A stretch of 64,000 bases of DNA, taken from the NCBI RefSeq assembly GCF_024721605.1, contig NZ_CP102630.1, positions 1,302,001 to 1,366,000 of the forward strand, given 5' to 3'. A program made the translations under genes and the position numbers. Shown here one piece after another: positions 18,011 through 26,841 of the stretch. Positions within the stretch are counted from its first letter, which is position 1, and every line of letters starts with the position of its first letter. Under the pieces are notes generated by a model. It was not told the DNA's origin. It saw nothing but the letters and a program-made list of their open reading frames with translations, and searched no databases. The stretch is from Sphingomicrobium flavum (lineage in GTDB: Bacteria; Pseudomonadota; Alphaproteobacteria; Sphingomonadales; Sphingomonadaceae).

Positions 18011-19503
18011 ATCTCGATCCCAAGGCCATCCTGCTGGTCGCCAAGCGCGAATTCCGCCAGATCCTGGCGATGAAGAGCTTCTGGGTGTCGCTTTTGCTGT
18101 TGCCCGCAGCGCTCGCGCTCGCCCCGTTGGTGACCAACTTCCTCGACGAGGATGAAGCCACCCGCATTGCGCTGATCGACCGCGCCGATAGCAGCGCCGG
18201 CGCCGCCATCCGCGACCGGATCGCGATGGAAAGCGACTTGGACGAGCTGCGCTCGCTCTCACGCTATGTCCGAAAGCATGAGCTGGAAGCCGCCGCGCCC
18301 GACGCGCCATGGAGCCAGCATGACCGCGTCTACGGCCCCGCCGACGTCATGGCCTTCCGCCAGGCCGGCGGGCTCGACGGCGCGCTCGAGCAGATCGATG
18401 GCGTGCGCGGTGACGACATTCCCGATTACGATCCCGCCCCGCTCGATTTCGAGCTGGTCGACGGGCCAACCATGCTCGCCACCGCCAGCGCAGAAGACAT
18501 CGAAGCGCAGCGCGAAGCCCTGTTCGATGAAGAGGCCAATGCCGAGGCGCCCGATATCGTCATGCTGATCGAGGAAGATTATGCCGATCGCCCGATGATC
18601 CGCCTGTGGTCGAACGAGCAGCCGTCGGTCTATTTCCTCAACCTCGTCAACGAAGTGACGACGGCGGATCTGCGCACCAGCCTGCTCGAGCGGCAGGGCG
18701 TCGATGCCGCCACCGTGGCCGCGATCGACCAGAGTGCGCCCGCGCTGCAAATCTCCACGCCCAAGCCCGGCGGCGGCGCGCGCGACATCTATTTCGTCCG
18801 CTCGCTCCTGCCGCTGGCCGCGGCCTATATCCTGATGATGAGCCTGACCCTGTCGGGCAGCTGGCTGGTCCAGGGATCGGTCGAGGAACGCGGCAACAAA
18901 TTGCTCGAATCGGTCATCGCCTGCATCCGCCCCGAAGAGCTGATGTACGGCAAGCTGATCGGCACCATGGCGGTCGGACTGTCGATGGTGGTGGTCTGGG
19001 TGCTGTGCGGGGTCTTTGCCGCGGTGGCAACACAAGGCGCCATCGCCCAATTCATCCAGCCCGCGCTGGAGCCACTCTCCGACCCCTCGGCGATCATCGC
19101 CATCATCTGGTTCTTCCTGCTTGGCTACGTCGCGCTATCGGTCATCTTCCTCGCTGTCGGCGCGATGAGCGACAGCATGAACGAGGCGCAGGGCTTCCTG
19201 ATGCCCGTCCTGCTCATCATCCTGATGCCGGTCATGTTCCTCATGCAGGCGGTGATGAGCGGCGGCAAAAGCCTGATGATCGACATCATGACCTGGATCC
19301 CCATCCTCACCCCCTTCGCGGTGCTCGCGCGCCTCGGGGTCGGGATCGAGAATTGGGAGCTGATCGGGGCGGGTCTCTTGCTGCTGGCCTTCGTGGTGCT
19401 GGAGCTATGGCTCCTGGGCAAGCTCTTCCGCGCCAGCCTGCTCTCGCAGGGTCAGAAAGGTGGTCTCAAGGCGCTGGTCGCGCGGTTCAAGCCTGCAGCT
19501 TAG
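18007..19503 (+). CDS. ABC-2 type transporter permease (NatB-like)
   Basis: A 498-residue permease of the ABC-2 exporter class. One N-terminal membrane helix (about residues 22-42), a large extracytoplasmic domain of about 220 residues, then five to six membrane helices in the C-terminal half including LLPLAAAYILMMSLTLSG and the conserved EERGNKLLESVIACIRPEELMYGKL loop that contacts the ATPase. This NatB/YhaP topology marks efflux systems. It is translationally coupled to the ATPase gene and its stop overlaps that of the convergent lipoprotein gene by 4 nt. Confidence 0.92.
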   Translation: MNLDPKAILLVAKREFRQILAMKSFWVSLLLLPAALALAPLVTNFLDEDEATRIALIDRADSSAGAAIRDRIAMESDLDELRSLSRYVRKHELEAAAPDAPWSQHDRVYGPADVMAFRQAGGLDGALEQIDGVRGDDIPDYDPAPLDFELVDGPTMLATASAEDIEAQREALFDEEANAEAPDIVMLIEEDYADRPMIRLWSNEQPSVYFLNLVNEVTTADLRTSLLERQGVDAATVAAIDQSAPALQISTPKPGGGARDIYFVRSLLPLAAAYILMMSLTLSGSWLVQGSVEERGNKLLESVIACIRPEELMYGKLIGTMAVGLSMVVVWVLCGVFAAVATQGAIAQFIQPALEPLSDPSAIIAIIWFFLLGYVALSVIFLAVGAMSDSMNEAQGFLMPVLLIILMPVMFLMQAVMSGGKSLMIDIMTWIPILTPFAVLARLGVGIENWELIGAGLLLLAFVVLELWLLGKLFRASLLSQGQKGGLKALVARFKPAA

Positions 19504-20045
19504 CGTAGCGGCGGATCGGCAATGATGATCTCGGCGTCGCCGGGATCGACCGCGCGCGCCGGTTCGACGGTGGGATTGTCGGCATAGCCGGTGCCATCGT
19601 GCGGCACCGCCATGACTGCAGCGGCCATCCCGCCGCCTGATACGCTGACGCCCAGCTCCGCCCAGCCATCGCCGGCTGCGGGCAGCTTGTAGATCGGCAG
19701 GCGCGCGGGTTTGATCTGGTCGAGAATGCGATAGCTGCTCCCCGCCCTGCGCAGGACGTAAAGCGAGCAGCCACCCGATCCGCAGATCATGGGATCGATG
19801 GCATAAGCGAGCACTTCGGGCTCGCCATCGCCGTCAAGATCGGCGGCGCCGGTCTGCAATTGCAGCGTATCCGGCGCCGACAGATCGTCTTTCAAGGCTT
19901 CATACATGACGCTGGCCAGCGCCTGCTCGTCAATCGGGGCGGGCGGTGTTTTGGCCACCTCGTTGACGGCTGCGTTCTCCACCGGCGCCTCGCCGCCCTC
20001 ACAGGCAGCGAGCGCCAGCAGCGCGAGCGGGGCCAGCGCGCGCAT
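19500..20045 (-). CDS. Lipoprotein of unknown function
   Basis: A 181-residue protein with a lipobox (LAAC, about residues 12-15), an acidic/proline linker and a domain containing ADLDGDGEPEVLAYAID, which resembles an FG-GAP/EF-hand-like calcium loop (DxDGDGxxE), followed by a disulfide-capable pair in MICGSGGCSLYVLRR. Proteins of this kind are usually periplasmic or outer-membrane lipoproteins; no specific role can be given. Its ATG overlaps the stop of the SCP2 gene by one base, so the two form an operon. Confidence 0.72.
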   Translation of the reverse strand: MRALAPLALLALAACEGGEAPVENAAVNEVAKTPPAPIDEQALASVMYEALKDDLSAPDTLQLQTGAADLDGDGEPEVLAYAIDPMICGSGGCSLYVLRRAGSSYRILDQIKPARLPIYKLPAAGDGWAELGVSVSGGGMAAAVMAVPHDGTGYADNPTVEPARAVDPGDAEIIIADPPLR

Positions 20046-20344
20046 CAGCCGCGCAGCTTGGCGAGCACGCCCTGGAGCTGCATGGCGTTGGACATGTCGC
20101 CCTCGACCTTCAGCTTACCGGTCATGAAGGCGGTCATGCCATCAAGCTGGCCATCGGCCATCGCCTGCCAGTCATCCCAGGCCACCTTGATGGTGGTGTC
20201 GGCATCGCCATCCTCTTCTCTGACGGCACCGGCCGCCCCGTCCAGCATCACCACGCCGGCATCGGCAAAATCGATCTTCACGCGTTTGCCATCCACCCAG
20301 GCATTATTTTCCTGCATCTTGGCGACGAGTTCGGCTTTGGTCAT
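20045..20344 (-). CDS. SCP2 sterol-binding domain protein
   Basis: A 99-residue single SCP2 domain: the hydrophobic-tunnel strands (VDGKRVKIDFADAGVVMLDG), the TTIKVAWDDWQAMADGQLDGMTAFMTGKLKVEGDM segment split over strands and helices as in the family, and the C-terminal helix. SCP2-like domains bind lipids or fatty acyl chains non-specifically. The start at 20344 has AGGAGA at 9 nt; a longer frame upstream has no ribosome binding site. It is divergent from the aldehyde dehydrogenase gene, 90 bp apart. Confidence 0.88.
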   Translation of the reverse strand: MTKAELVAKMQENNAWVDGKRVKIDFADAGVVMLDGAAGAVREEDGDADTTIKVAWDDWQAMADGQLDGMTAFMTGKLKVEGDMSNAMQLQGVLAKLRG

Positions 20345-20434
20345 TTGGGGGGCTCTCCTGATTCTAGTGCGCAACCGACCTAGTGTCCGCACTTGCCCCT
20401 TTCAACCCGGCTTGCGAGCGCCTATCTCGCGTAA

Positions 20435-21862
20435 ATGACCTATCAGACCGATCTCAAACTCTTCATCGACGGAGCATGGCGCGCGGGCGAAGGCCGCGAT
20501 CACCATGATGTCGTCAATCCAGCCACCGCCAGCACCATCGCCGAGTTGCCGCTCGCGACCAAGGACGATCTGGACGAAGCGCTCGCCGCTGCCGAGCGCG
20601 CTTTCCCGGGCTGGCGCGACACCGCGGTCGACAAGCGCGCCGCGATCCTGCGCAAGGCGAGCGACTATCTGAAGAAGAATGCATCGGACATCGGCGCGCT
20701 GCTGACGCAGGAGCAGGGCAAGCCGATCAAGGAAGCCACCGCCGAAGTCTATGGCGCGGCGCAGATGTTCGAATGGTATTCGGAAGAAATCAAACGCGAT
20801 TATGGCCGCACGCTGGTGCGCCCGGTCGGCCAGCGCTCGATCGTGCAGCGCCAGGCGGTCGGCGTGGTCGCGACCTTCACGCCGTGGAATTTCCCCATCT
20901 ATCTGCTGGCGAAAAAAGTCGCCGCCGCGCTGGCCGCGGGCTGCAGCGTCATTTCCAAGCCGCCCGAGGAAACCCCGGCCTGCTGCCATGCGGTCGCCAA
21001 GGCATTGGAAGAAGCGGGCCTGCCCAAGGGCGTATTCCAGCTGGTGCACGGCGTGCCGGACATGGTCAGCCGCCACATCATCGGCTCCGACATCGTCCGC
21101 AAGGTCAGCTTCACCGGTTCGATCCCGGTCGGCAAGCATCTGATGCATCTCGCCGCCGACGGCGTAAAGCGCCTGACGCTCGAACTGGGCGGCCATGCCC
21201 CCGTGCTGGTGTTCGACGATGTCGACTTGGATGACACGCTCGACAAGCTGGTGCCGCAGAAATTCCGCAATGCCGGCCAGGTCTGCGTCTCGCCGACCCG
21301 CTTCTACGTGCAGGAAGGCATTTACGACGATTTCATCAAGGGCTTTGCCGAACGCACCGCCAAGGTGCAGGTCGGCGATGGCATGGATGAGGCGACCGAC
21401 ATGGGCCCCCTCGCCAACGAGCGTCGCCCCGGCGAAATCGAAAAGCTGGTCGGCGATGCCACCGCCAAGGGCGCCCGGCTGATGGCGGGCGGCGAACGCG
21501 GCGGCAATGGCTATTTCTACCAGCCCACGCTGCTCGCCGATGTGCCGCTCGAAGCCGACATCATGTCCAACGAACCCTTCGGCCCCGTCGCTGTCGCCCG
21601 CCCGTTCAAGGATTTGGACGAAGCGCTGGAGCAGGCCAATCGCCTCCCCTATGGCCTCGCCGCATTTGCCTTCACGGAAAATTTGCGCCGCGCGAACATT
21701 TTGGGCGATCGAATTGAAGCCGGAATGGTCGGGATCAACGGTTTCGCCATCTCCAGCGCGGATGCGCCGTTTGGCGGCGTGAAGGATAGCGGGTTCGGCT
21801 CCGAAGGCGGCAAGGAAGGCCTTGAAACCTATCAGGTAACCAAGGCCATCCACATGTGCTGA
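20435..21862 (+). CDS. NAD(P)-dependent aldehyde dehydrogenase, succinate-semialdehyde type
   Basis: A 475-residue aldehyde dehydrogenase with the cofactor segment TPWNFPIYLLAKK, the general-base glutamate in LELGGHAPVLV, and the catalytic cysteine in NAGQVCVSPTRFYV. The motif set and length (around 480) fit the GabD/SSADH branch, oxidising succinate semialdehyde or a related semialdehyde to the acid. No transaminase gene is adjacent, so the pathway context is not shown. The ATG was kept although no strong ribosome binding site is evident; it matches the expected N-terminus. Confidence 0.9.
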   Translation: MTYQTDLKLFIDGAWRAGEGRDHHDVVNPATASTIAELPLATKDDLDEALAAAERAFPGWRDTAVDKRAAILRKASDYLKKNASDIGALLTQEQGKPIKEATAEVYGAAQMFEWYSEEIKRDYGRTLVRPVGQRSIVQRQAVGVVATFTPWNFPIYLLAKKVAAALAAGCSVISKPPEETPACCHAVAKALEEAGLPKGVFQLVHGVPDMVSRHIIGSDIVRKVSFTGSIPVGKHLMHLAADGVKRLTLELGGHAPVLVFDDVDLDDTLDKLVPQKFRNAGQVCVSPTRFYVQEGIYDDFIKGFAERTAKVQVGDGMDEATDMGPLANERRPGEIEKLVGDATAKGARLMAGGERGGNGYFYQPTLLADVPLEADIMSNEPFGPVAVARPFKDLDEALEQANRLPYGLAAFAFTENLRRANILGDRIEAGMVGINGFAISSADAPFGGVKDSGFGSEGGKEGLETYQVTKAIHMC

Positions 21863-21938
21863 GCCGTTACGCAAACGGAACCTTGTCGGCCAGCCGACGT
21901 TGGGTCCCCAACTCCATGATTAGGAAAGGGGAGCTATT

Positions 21939-22199
21939 ATGAACGAAGGTGGAAGCAACAAGACTCTGCTTTGGGTAATTTTGGGCGCGATTGCCCTGTT
22001 CGTCATCCTGCTCGCAACGGGCGTGATTGATTTCAGCTCCGAAGGCGGCGAACTGCCCGATGTCGAAGTGGATGGCGGCGCGCTGCCTGACGTCGATGCT
22101 GATGTCGCCGATATCGATGTGGGCACCGAAGAGGTGACCGTCGAGGTTCCCGAAGTTTCGGTCGATTCGGCCGATGCCGAAGCAACTGACGACGATTAA
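21939..22199 (+). CDS. Small acidic membrane-anchored protein
   Basis: An 86-residue protein with one transmembrane helix (about residues 9-28, LLWVILGAIALFVILLAT) and a very acidic tail rich in Asp, Glu and Val with imperfect repeats (LPDVEVDGGALPDVDAD, then VEVPEVSVD). No family is recognised. AGGGGAG lies 5 nt upstream of the ATG and a good terminator follows, so it is an independent small gene. The tail could bind cations electrostatically. Confidence 0.75.
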   Translation: MNEGGSNKTLLWVILGAIALFVILLATGVIDFSSEGGELPDVEVDGGALPDVDADVADIDVGTEEVTVEVPEVSVDSADAEATDDD

Positions 22200-22222
22200 G
22201 TCGGCCAAGAAATATGATGATG

Positions 22223-22251
22223 AAGGGTGGTCCTGCGGGGCCGCCCTTTTT
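22223..22251 (+). terminator. Intrinsic terminator of the small acidic protein gene
   Basis: An 11-bp stem (22223-22233 with 22238-22248, two G-U pairs), TGCG loop and T tract. Confidence 0.85.
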
Positions 22252-22526
22252 CGTTTCGCTGCCGTCATTAGCTGAATGCCCGGTGAAGCGCCGCCCCCAT
22301 TGGTCGAAGACAAGACCCCCGTTGGGCCAGCCCACAGGCCGCTTTGTCGACCGGTCGAACAATCCTTGCCGACAAGCCTGGGATGAACTCTTCTCATCAG
22401 GGTCTGGCGGGCATTCCCCCGTGACGCGAGGCCCCCGCCCGCCAGGCACCCCCGCCCGCGCCTTGCCCCCATGAGGCGCGGGCTTTTGCTTTTCTAGCAG
22501 CGCGCGCCGCGCTAAGGCCCCGCCCC
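22252..22526 (+). promoter_or_regulatory. Structured leader ahead of the TPP-dependent enzyme gene
   Basis: No gene is seen here. It contains a 9-bp perfect hairpin (22404-22412 with 22437-22445) followed by a second, terminator-like one: a 10-bp perfect stem (22454-22463 with 22474-22483) and a T-rich run to 22495, only 32 bp before the ATG at 22527. A terminator so close to a start, with another helix just before it, is the layout of an attenuator or riboswitch leader. It may alternatively end a small RNA. No known riboswitch consensus was recognised. Confidence 0.45.
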
Positions 22527-24200
22527 ATGACCAAGACGCAAGGCCTCCGCACCGGCGGACAGATTCTCGTTGACCAGTTGAAGCTGCAGGGCGTCGATCG
22601 CCTCTTTACCGTGCCTGGGGAAAGCTTCCTCGCCGTGCTCGATGCGCTGCACGGCAAAGACAGCATCCACACCGTCGTCTGCCGCCAGGAAGGCGGGGTC
22701 ACCTATATGGCCGATGCCGATGGCAAGATGACCGGCCGCCCGGGCATCGCCTTCGTCACCCGCGGCCCTGGCGCCACCAATGCCAGCGCAGGCGTCCATG
22801 TCGCCTTCCAGGATTCGACCCCGATGATCCTGTTCATCGGCGGGCCCGATCGGCGCGACAAGGATCGCGAAGGCTTCCAGGAAATCGACATGCCGGCCTT
22901 CTTCGCGCCGGTCGCCAAATGGGCCGCCCGGATCGATGATGCCGCGCGCATTCCCGAATATGTCGCGCGCGCCTTCCGCACCGCTACCGCCGGACGCCCC
23001 GGCCCGGTCGTGCTGGAAATCCCCGAAGATATGCTGCGCGACGAGGTTGAGGCGCTCGACCGCCCGGCCCTGCCCCCCATCGCCCAGCCGCCTTGCGCGG
23101 GCGCAGTCGGTGCCTTGTTCGAATTGCTCAAGGATGCCGCCAGCCCCGTCGCCATTATCGGCGGCGCCGACTGGTGCCCCAAGGCGGGCAGCTATTTTGC
23201 CACTTTTGCCGCGCGCTATGGCATTCCCGTCGCCGCCGCCTTCCGCCGCCAGGATGCGCTCGCCAACGACTGCAGCGTCTATGCCGGCCAGCTGGGCTAT
23301 GGCCCCAACCCCAAACTGCAGCAACGCATCCGCGAGGCCGACCTCGTCATCGCGGTGGGTGCGCGGCTCGGCGAAAGCACGATGGATGGCTATACGCTGA
23401 TCACCCCGGATCATCCCGACCAGATCCTCGTCCACGTCCACCCCGATCCCAATGAGCTCGACCATGTCTATCGCACCGATCTGCCGATCTGCGCCGACAT
23501 GGGCGAATTCGCCGAAATGCTGGCCGATTGGGTCGATCCCGACCTCGTCCCCTTCAAGGCGGGCGCCGAAGCCCATGGCGAGTGGCTCGAATGGTCGGAG
23601 CCCAAGCCGCGCGATGGTGTTGCGCTTGATCTTGGCCCCTGCGTCAAGGCAATGCGCGAGGCGCTGCCCGCCAACACCATCATCTGCAATGGCGCGGGCA
23701 ATTTTTCGGGATGGTGGCACCGCTACTGGCATTATGGCCCGCAGCCGACCCAGCTGGCGCCGACCAGCGGCACGATGGGCTATGGCCTGCCCGCAGCCGT
23801 CGCCGCCGCGATCCGGTTCAAGGACCGTCCGGTCGTCTGCATCGCAGGCGATGGCGATTTCCTGATGAATGGGCAGGAGCTGGCGACTGCCGCAGCCGAA
23901 GGCGCCGACCTGATGGTCGTCCTGGTGGACAATGGCGCCTATGGCACCATCCGCATGCACCAGGAACGCGATTATCCCGATCGCATCAGCGCGACCGAGC
24001 TCGCGCCCGGCAATCCCGACTTCGTGAAATTGGCGGAAAGTTTTGGCGGCTGGGGTCAGCGGGTCGAGACGACCGACAATTTCATGGCTGCCTTTGGGGA
24101 AGCGAAGGGCCGCAAGGGCATCCGCCTCCTCCACTGCATCACCGATGTCGAGGTCATTACCAACGCGACCACGCTGAGCGCGCTCAAGGCCAAAGGCTAG
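22527..24200 (+). CDS. Thiamine-pyrophosphate enzyme, acetolactate synthase-like
   Basis: A 557-residue three-domain TPP enzyme. The N-terminal PYR domain has the catalytic glutamate in VPGESFLAVLDAL, the middle domain is the DHS-like Rossmann fold, and the C-terminal PP domain has the Mg/TPP motif GDGDFLMNGQELATAA...NGAYG (GDG-N). It belongs to the acetolactate synthase/benzoylformate decarboxylase superfamily, but no regulatory small-subunit gene (ilvH/N) is adjacent, so it may be a catabolic decarboxylase rather than branched-chain synthesis. The ATG is preceded by a GC-rich leader with hairpins. Confidence 0.9.
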   Translation: MTKTQGLRTGGQILVDQLKLQGVDRLFTVPGESFLAVLDALHGKDSIHTVVCRQEGGVTYMADADGKMTGRPGIAFVTRGPGATNASAGVHVAFQDSTPMILFIGGPDRRDKDREGFQEIDMPAFFAPVAKWAARIDDAARIPEYVARAFRTATAGRPGPVVLEIPEDMLRDEVEALDRPALPPIAQPPCAGAVGALFELLKDAASPVAIIGGADWCPKAGSYFATFAARYGIPVAAAFRRQDALANDCSVYAGQLGYGPNPKLQQRIREADLVIAVGARLGESTMDGYTLITPDHPDQILVHVHPDPNELDHVYRTDLPICADMGEFAEMLADWVDPDLVPFKAGAEAHGEWLEWSEPKPRDGVALDLGPCVKAMREALPANTIICNGAGNFSGWWHRYWHYGPQPTQLAPTSGTMGYGLPAAVAAAIRFKDRPVVCIAGDGDFLMNGQELATAAAEGADLMVVLVDNGAYGTIRMHQERDYPDRISATELAPGNPDFVKLAESFGGWGQRVETTDNFMAAFGEAKGRKGIRLLHCITDVEVITNATTLSALKAKG

Positions 24201-24370
24201 AACAGGCTCGGCAGGATTCGGCGCAATTGCTCGGTCGTCAGGCCGCGATGTTCCTGCTTGATCCGACGGACCCAGGGCTGACTATCGACCAGGCGGCCCA
24301 GCGCCGGCTGGTGCACTCCGAAATTTCCTTTCTCATCCCCCCCCGTCTTGGCTACGAACCGTCCAGTCAT
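24197..24370 (-). CDS. Small basic hypothetical protein
   Basis: A 57-residue frame with a start at 24370 and AGGGAG about 8 nt upstream. The product is basic (RRIKQEHRGLTTEQLRRIL) with a predicted C-terminal helix; no family is recognised. Its stop overlaps the stop of the convergent TPP-enzyme gene by 3 nt (shared CTAG), and a run of seven guanines in the first third makes it sensitive to indels. It fills an otherwise empty 347-bp gap. Support is a plausible ribosome binding site and position only. Confidence 0.42.
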   Translation of the reverse strand: MTGRFVAKTGGDEKGNFGVHQPALGRLVDSQPWVRRIKQEHRGLTTEQLRRILPSLF

Positions 24371-24488
24371 CTGTCGCTCCCTGGGCTTGCGAAAAGATGC
24401 TGAACGAACGCGGTTAAGCTACTGTTGTTGCTGAAGAAATAGTCCGGAATTCATCCATATTGGCGGCGATCGATATTGTTTCGGACAC

Positions 24489-24522
24489 GAAAAAAGGGCC
24501 GCTCCCGGGGGAGCGACCCTTC
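24489..24522 (-). terminator. Intrinsic terminator of the csbD-like gene
   Basis: A GC-rich stem, AAGGG-x-CGCTCCC paired with GGGAGCG-x-CCCTT around a short G-rich loop, with a T run in the minus-strand direction. Confidence 0.85.
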
Positions 24523-24547
24523 CTGATCAGGCGGTTGCAGGGCCCGA

Positions 24548-24730
24548 TCAGATATCGTTGCCGAGCGCGCCTTCGACTTCGCCCTTCAGTTGCTGGCCTT
24601 CGCCCTTGATTTCCTGCTTGCGGCCTTCATTTTCGAGGCTCTCATTGTCGGTGGCATCGCCCACGGCCTGCTTGGTGTTGCCAATGGCTTCGTTGGTGTT
24701 GCCTTTGATCTTTTCCGAAAGTTCACCCAT
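24548..24730 (-). CDS. CsbD family stress protein
   Basis: A 60-residue highly charged, helical protein. Repeats of the kind KIKGNTNEAIGNTKQAVGDATDN and EIKGEGQQLKGEVEGALG are the CsbD signature. CsbD-like proteins are induced in the general stress response; mechanism unknown. It is a single-gene unit with its own terminator downstream. The ATG is preceded by AGGAGTAT, a good ribosome binding site. Confidence 0.92.
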   Translation of the reverse strand: MGELSEKIKGNTNEAIGNTKQAVGDATDNESLENEGRKQEIKGEGQQLKGEVEGALGNDI

Positions 24731-24821
24731 TTTTGATACTCCTGCGCGTGTTAGAATTACCCAACCAACGCAAGGATTTAGGGATGGTGCCTCGGCTCGT
24801 CCGGCAGGATGGTCGGCTGGG

Positions 24822-25592
24822 CTAAATCAGTCCCGCCAGCGGGCTTGAAGGATCGGCGTAGCGGCGCTTGGCCATGCGTCCGGCCAGGTAGCTGTCGCGC
24901 CCCGCCTCCACTGCCAGCTTCATCGCGCGGGCCATGCGAATGGGATCCTTGGCCTCCGCGATGGCAGTGTTCATCAGCACGCCGTCGCAGCCCAATTCCA
25001 TCGCCACCGCCGCATCGGACGCCGTCCCCACGCCGGCATCGACCAGCACGGGTACATTGGCGCCTTCGACGATCAGCCGGATGGTGACGCGGTTCTGGAT
25101 GCCAAGCCCCGAGCCGATCGGCGCGCCCAACGGCATGATCGCCACCGCGCCCGCATCTTCCAACTGCTTGGCGGCGATCGGATCGTCGACGCAATAGACC
25201 ATCGGCTTGAAACCTTCATTGGCCAGCACTTCGGTGGCGCGCAGCGTCTCGCGCATGTCGGGGTAGAGCGTCTTCGCCTCTCCCAGCACTTCCAGCTTCA
25301 CCAGCTCCCAGCCGCCCGCCTCGCGCGCCAGTCGCAGCGTGCGGATCGCCTCGTCGGCAGTGAAACAGCCGGCCGTATTGGGCAGGTAGGTGATCTTTTT
25401 GGGGTCGATATAATCCTGCAGCACCGGCTGGCCGGGATCGGAGATATTGACCCGCCGCACCGCCACCGTGACGATCTGCGCGCCCGAAGCTTCGACCGCG
25501 GCGGCATTTTCGGCAAAATCCTTATATTTGCCGGTGCCGACGATCAGCCTGCTGGTGAAATTCTGGCCCGCAACGCTCCAATGATCGGTCAA
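24822..25592 (-). CDS. thiG: Thiazole synthase ThiG
   Basis: A 256-residue (betaalpha)8 enzyme that makes the thiazole phosphate moiety of thiamine from deoxyxylulose 5-phosphate, dehydroglycine and ThiS-thiocarboxylate. Family blocks: [13 protein letters not shown] near the start, [38 protein letters not shown] with the Schiff-base lysine, [15 protein letters not shown] and [29 protein letters not shown]. The start is a TTG at 25592, 4 nt after the thiS stop, with GGGGG upstream. Only thiS and thiG of the pathway are present here. Confidence 0.96.
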   Translation of the reverse strand: MTDHWSVAGQNFTSRLIVGTGKYKDFAENAAAVEASGAQIVTVAVRRVNISDPGQPVLQDYIDPKKITYLPNTAGCFTADEAIRTLRLAREAGGWELVKLEVLGEAKTLYPDMRETLRATEVLANEGFKPMVYCVDDPIAAKQLEDAGAVAIMPLGAPIGSGLGIQNRVTIRLIVEGANVPVLVDAGVGTASDAAVAMELGCDGVLMNTAIAEAKDPIRMARAMKLAVEAGRDSYLAGRMAKRRYADPSSPLAGLI

Positions 25593-25596
25593 TGGA

Positions 25597-25815
25597 TCAA
25601 CCCCCGCCTACAAAATGGACAATCTCGAATGCATCGCCATCTTCGACCTCGACGTCGGCAAAGGTCGAACGCGGCACGATCTCCAGATTGCGCTCGACCG
25701 CCACCTTGGTGGGATCCAGCCCATATTCGGCGATCATCTGGGCAATCGACGTTCCCGACTGGACGCGCCGATGTTCGCCGTTGATGGTCACACCCCTGCC
25801 GGGATCGTCACTCAT
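25597..25815 (-). CDS. thiS: Sulfur carrier protein ThiS
   Basis: A 72-residue ubiquitin-like protein ending in the required C-terminal Gly-Gly (HFVGGG) that is adenylated and converted to a thiocarboxylate by ThiF and a sulfur donor. Family features: [25 protein letters not shown] and [10 protein letters not shown]. It precedes thiG, its partner, with a 4-nt gap. The annotated ATG at 25815 has AAGG upstream; a GTG nine codons in (VTINGE) would be a more usual start and cannot be excluded. Confidence 0.95.
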   Translation of the reverse strand: MSDDPGRGVTINGEHRRVQSGTSIAQMIAEYGLDPTKVAVERNLEIVPRSTFADVEVEDGDAFEIVHFVGGG

Positions 25816-25863
25816 ATTTCTGCACCTTCACGGATGGCTCTGGGCCTCATATAGGGACTGATC

Positions 25864-26304
25864 ATGACTTCGCTACCGATGATTTTGGTCCTGCACGGCC
25901 CCAACCTCGATCGCCTCGGGCGGCGCGAGCCCGAAATTTACGGCTCGGAAAGCCTGGATGAGATCAACAACCGCATCTCCGATCATGCCGACAGCCTGGG
26001 CGTGGCCGTGACCATGCGCCAATCCAACCATGAAGGCCATCTGATCGACTGGCTCTACGAAGCCGAGGATGAAGGCGTCAAAGCCGTGCTGCTCAATGCC
26101 GGGGGCTTTACCCATACATCGGTGGCGCTGCGCGATGCGGTGGCGGCGATCAACGTGCCGGTCATCGAAGTGCATCTTTCCAACACCTCGCGCCGCGAAG
26201 ATTTTCGGCATCGCAGCCTGATGGCCCCGGTTTGCAAGGGGACCATTTCCGGCTTCGGCGCACTAAGCTATACACTAGGACTGGACGCAGCGGCCCGCCT
26301 CTGA
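25864..26304 (+). CDS. aroQ: Type II 3-dehydroquinate dehydratase
   Basis: A 146-residue enzyme of the shikimate pathway that dehydrates 3-dehydroquinate to 3-dehydroshikimate. Signature residues are visible: LVLHGPNLDRLGRREPEIYG with the active-site tyrosine, QSNHEGHLIDWL, LNAGGFTHTSVALRDA and EVHLSNTSRREDFRH. It is followed 39 bp later by accB and accC, the conserved aroQ-accB-accC arrangement of many alphaproteobacteria. Divergent from thiS, 48 bp apart. Confidence 0.97.
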   Translation: MTSLPMILVLHGPNLDRLGRREPEIYGSESLDEINNRISDHADSLGVAVTMRQSNHEGHLIDWLYEAEDEGVKAVLLNAGGFTHTSVALRDAVAAINVPVIEVHLSNTSRREDFRHRSLMAPVCKGTISGFGALSYTLGLDAAARL

Positions 26305-26343
26305 CTAGAAGCGCCCCGCTGATTGGGAACAGGGAATAATTTT

Positions 26344-26841
26344 ATGGCAGACGCCACGAAGAAGACGGACGCCATGCGCGTCGACGGCGCGCTGGTGCGC
26401 GAACTGGCCGAACTTCTCTCCGAAAATGAGCTGAGCGAGATCGAGGTCGAGGATGGCGACCGCAAGATTCGCGTGCGCCGCGAAATCACCATGGCTGCCG
26501 CGCCGATCGCTTATGCTGCGCCTGCTGCTCCGGCCCCCGCTACAGCCGCCGCCCCGGCTGGAGAACCTGTCACCGCCGGTTCGGGCGGCAATGGCGCAGT
26601 CGTCGATTCCGACGCCGTTAAATCGCCGATGGTCGGCACCGCCTACATGTCGGCTGAACCGGGTGCCAAGCCCTTTATTGCCGAAGGCGACAGCGTCAAG
26701 GAAGGCGACACGCTCCTCATCGTCGAAGCGATGAAGGTGATGAACCCCATCATCGCCCACAAGTCGGGCACGGTGAAGCAGATTCTCGTCTCCGACGCCC
26801 AGCCCGTCGAGTTCGACCAGCCGCTGGTGGTGATCGGCTAA
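26344..26841 (+). CDS. accB: Biotin carboxyl carrier protein of acetyl-CoA carboxylase
   Basis: A 165-residue BCCP: N-terminal dimerisation region, an Ala/Pro-rich flexible linker (around residues 55-85) and the biotinyl domain with the acceptor lysine in [10 protein letters not shown]. The residue after the lysine is Val rather than the Met of Escherichia coli; related bacteria also vary here. It carries CO2 from the AccC biotin carboxylase to the carboxyltransferase in fatty acid synthesis. The ATG at 26344 has AGGG at 9 nt; an upstream in-frame ATG lacks support. Stop overlaps the accC start by one base (TAATG). Confidence 0.96.
   Translation: MADATKKTDAMRVDGALVRELAELLSENELSEIEVEDGDRKIRVRREITMAAAPIAYAAPAAPAPATAAAPAGEPVTAGSGGNGAVVDSDAVKSPMVGTAYMSAEPGAKPFIAEGDSVKEGDTLLIVEAMKVMNPIIAHKSGTVKQILVSDAQPVEFDQPLVVIG

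Noticed and set aside
22471-22497. Octapeptide frame (ATG with several Leu codons) in the leader before the TPP-enzyme gene, as a Leu attenuator peptide
   Set aside because: It begins inside the terminator stem and has no ribosome binding site, so it is unlikely to be translated.
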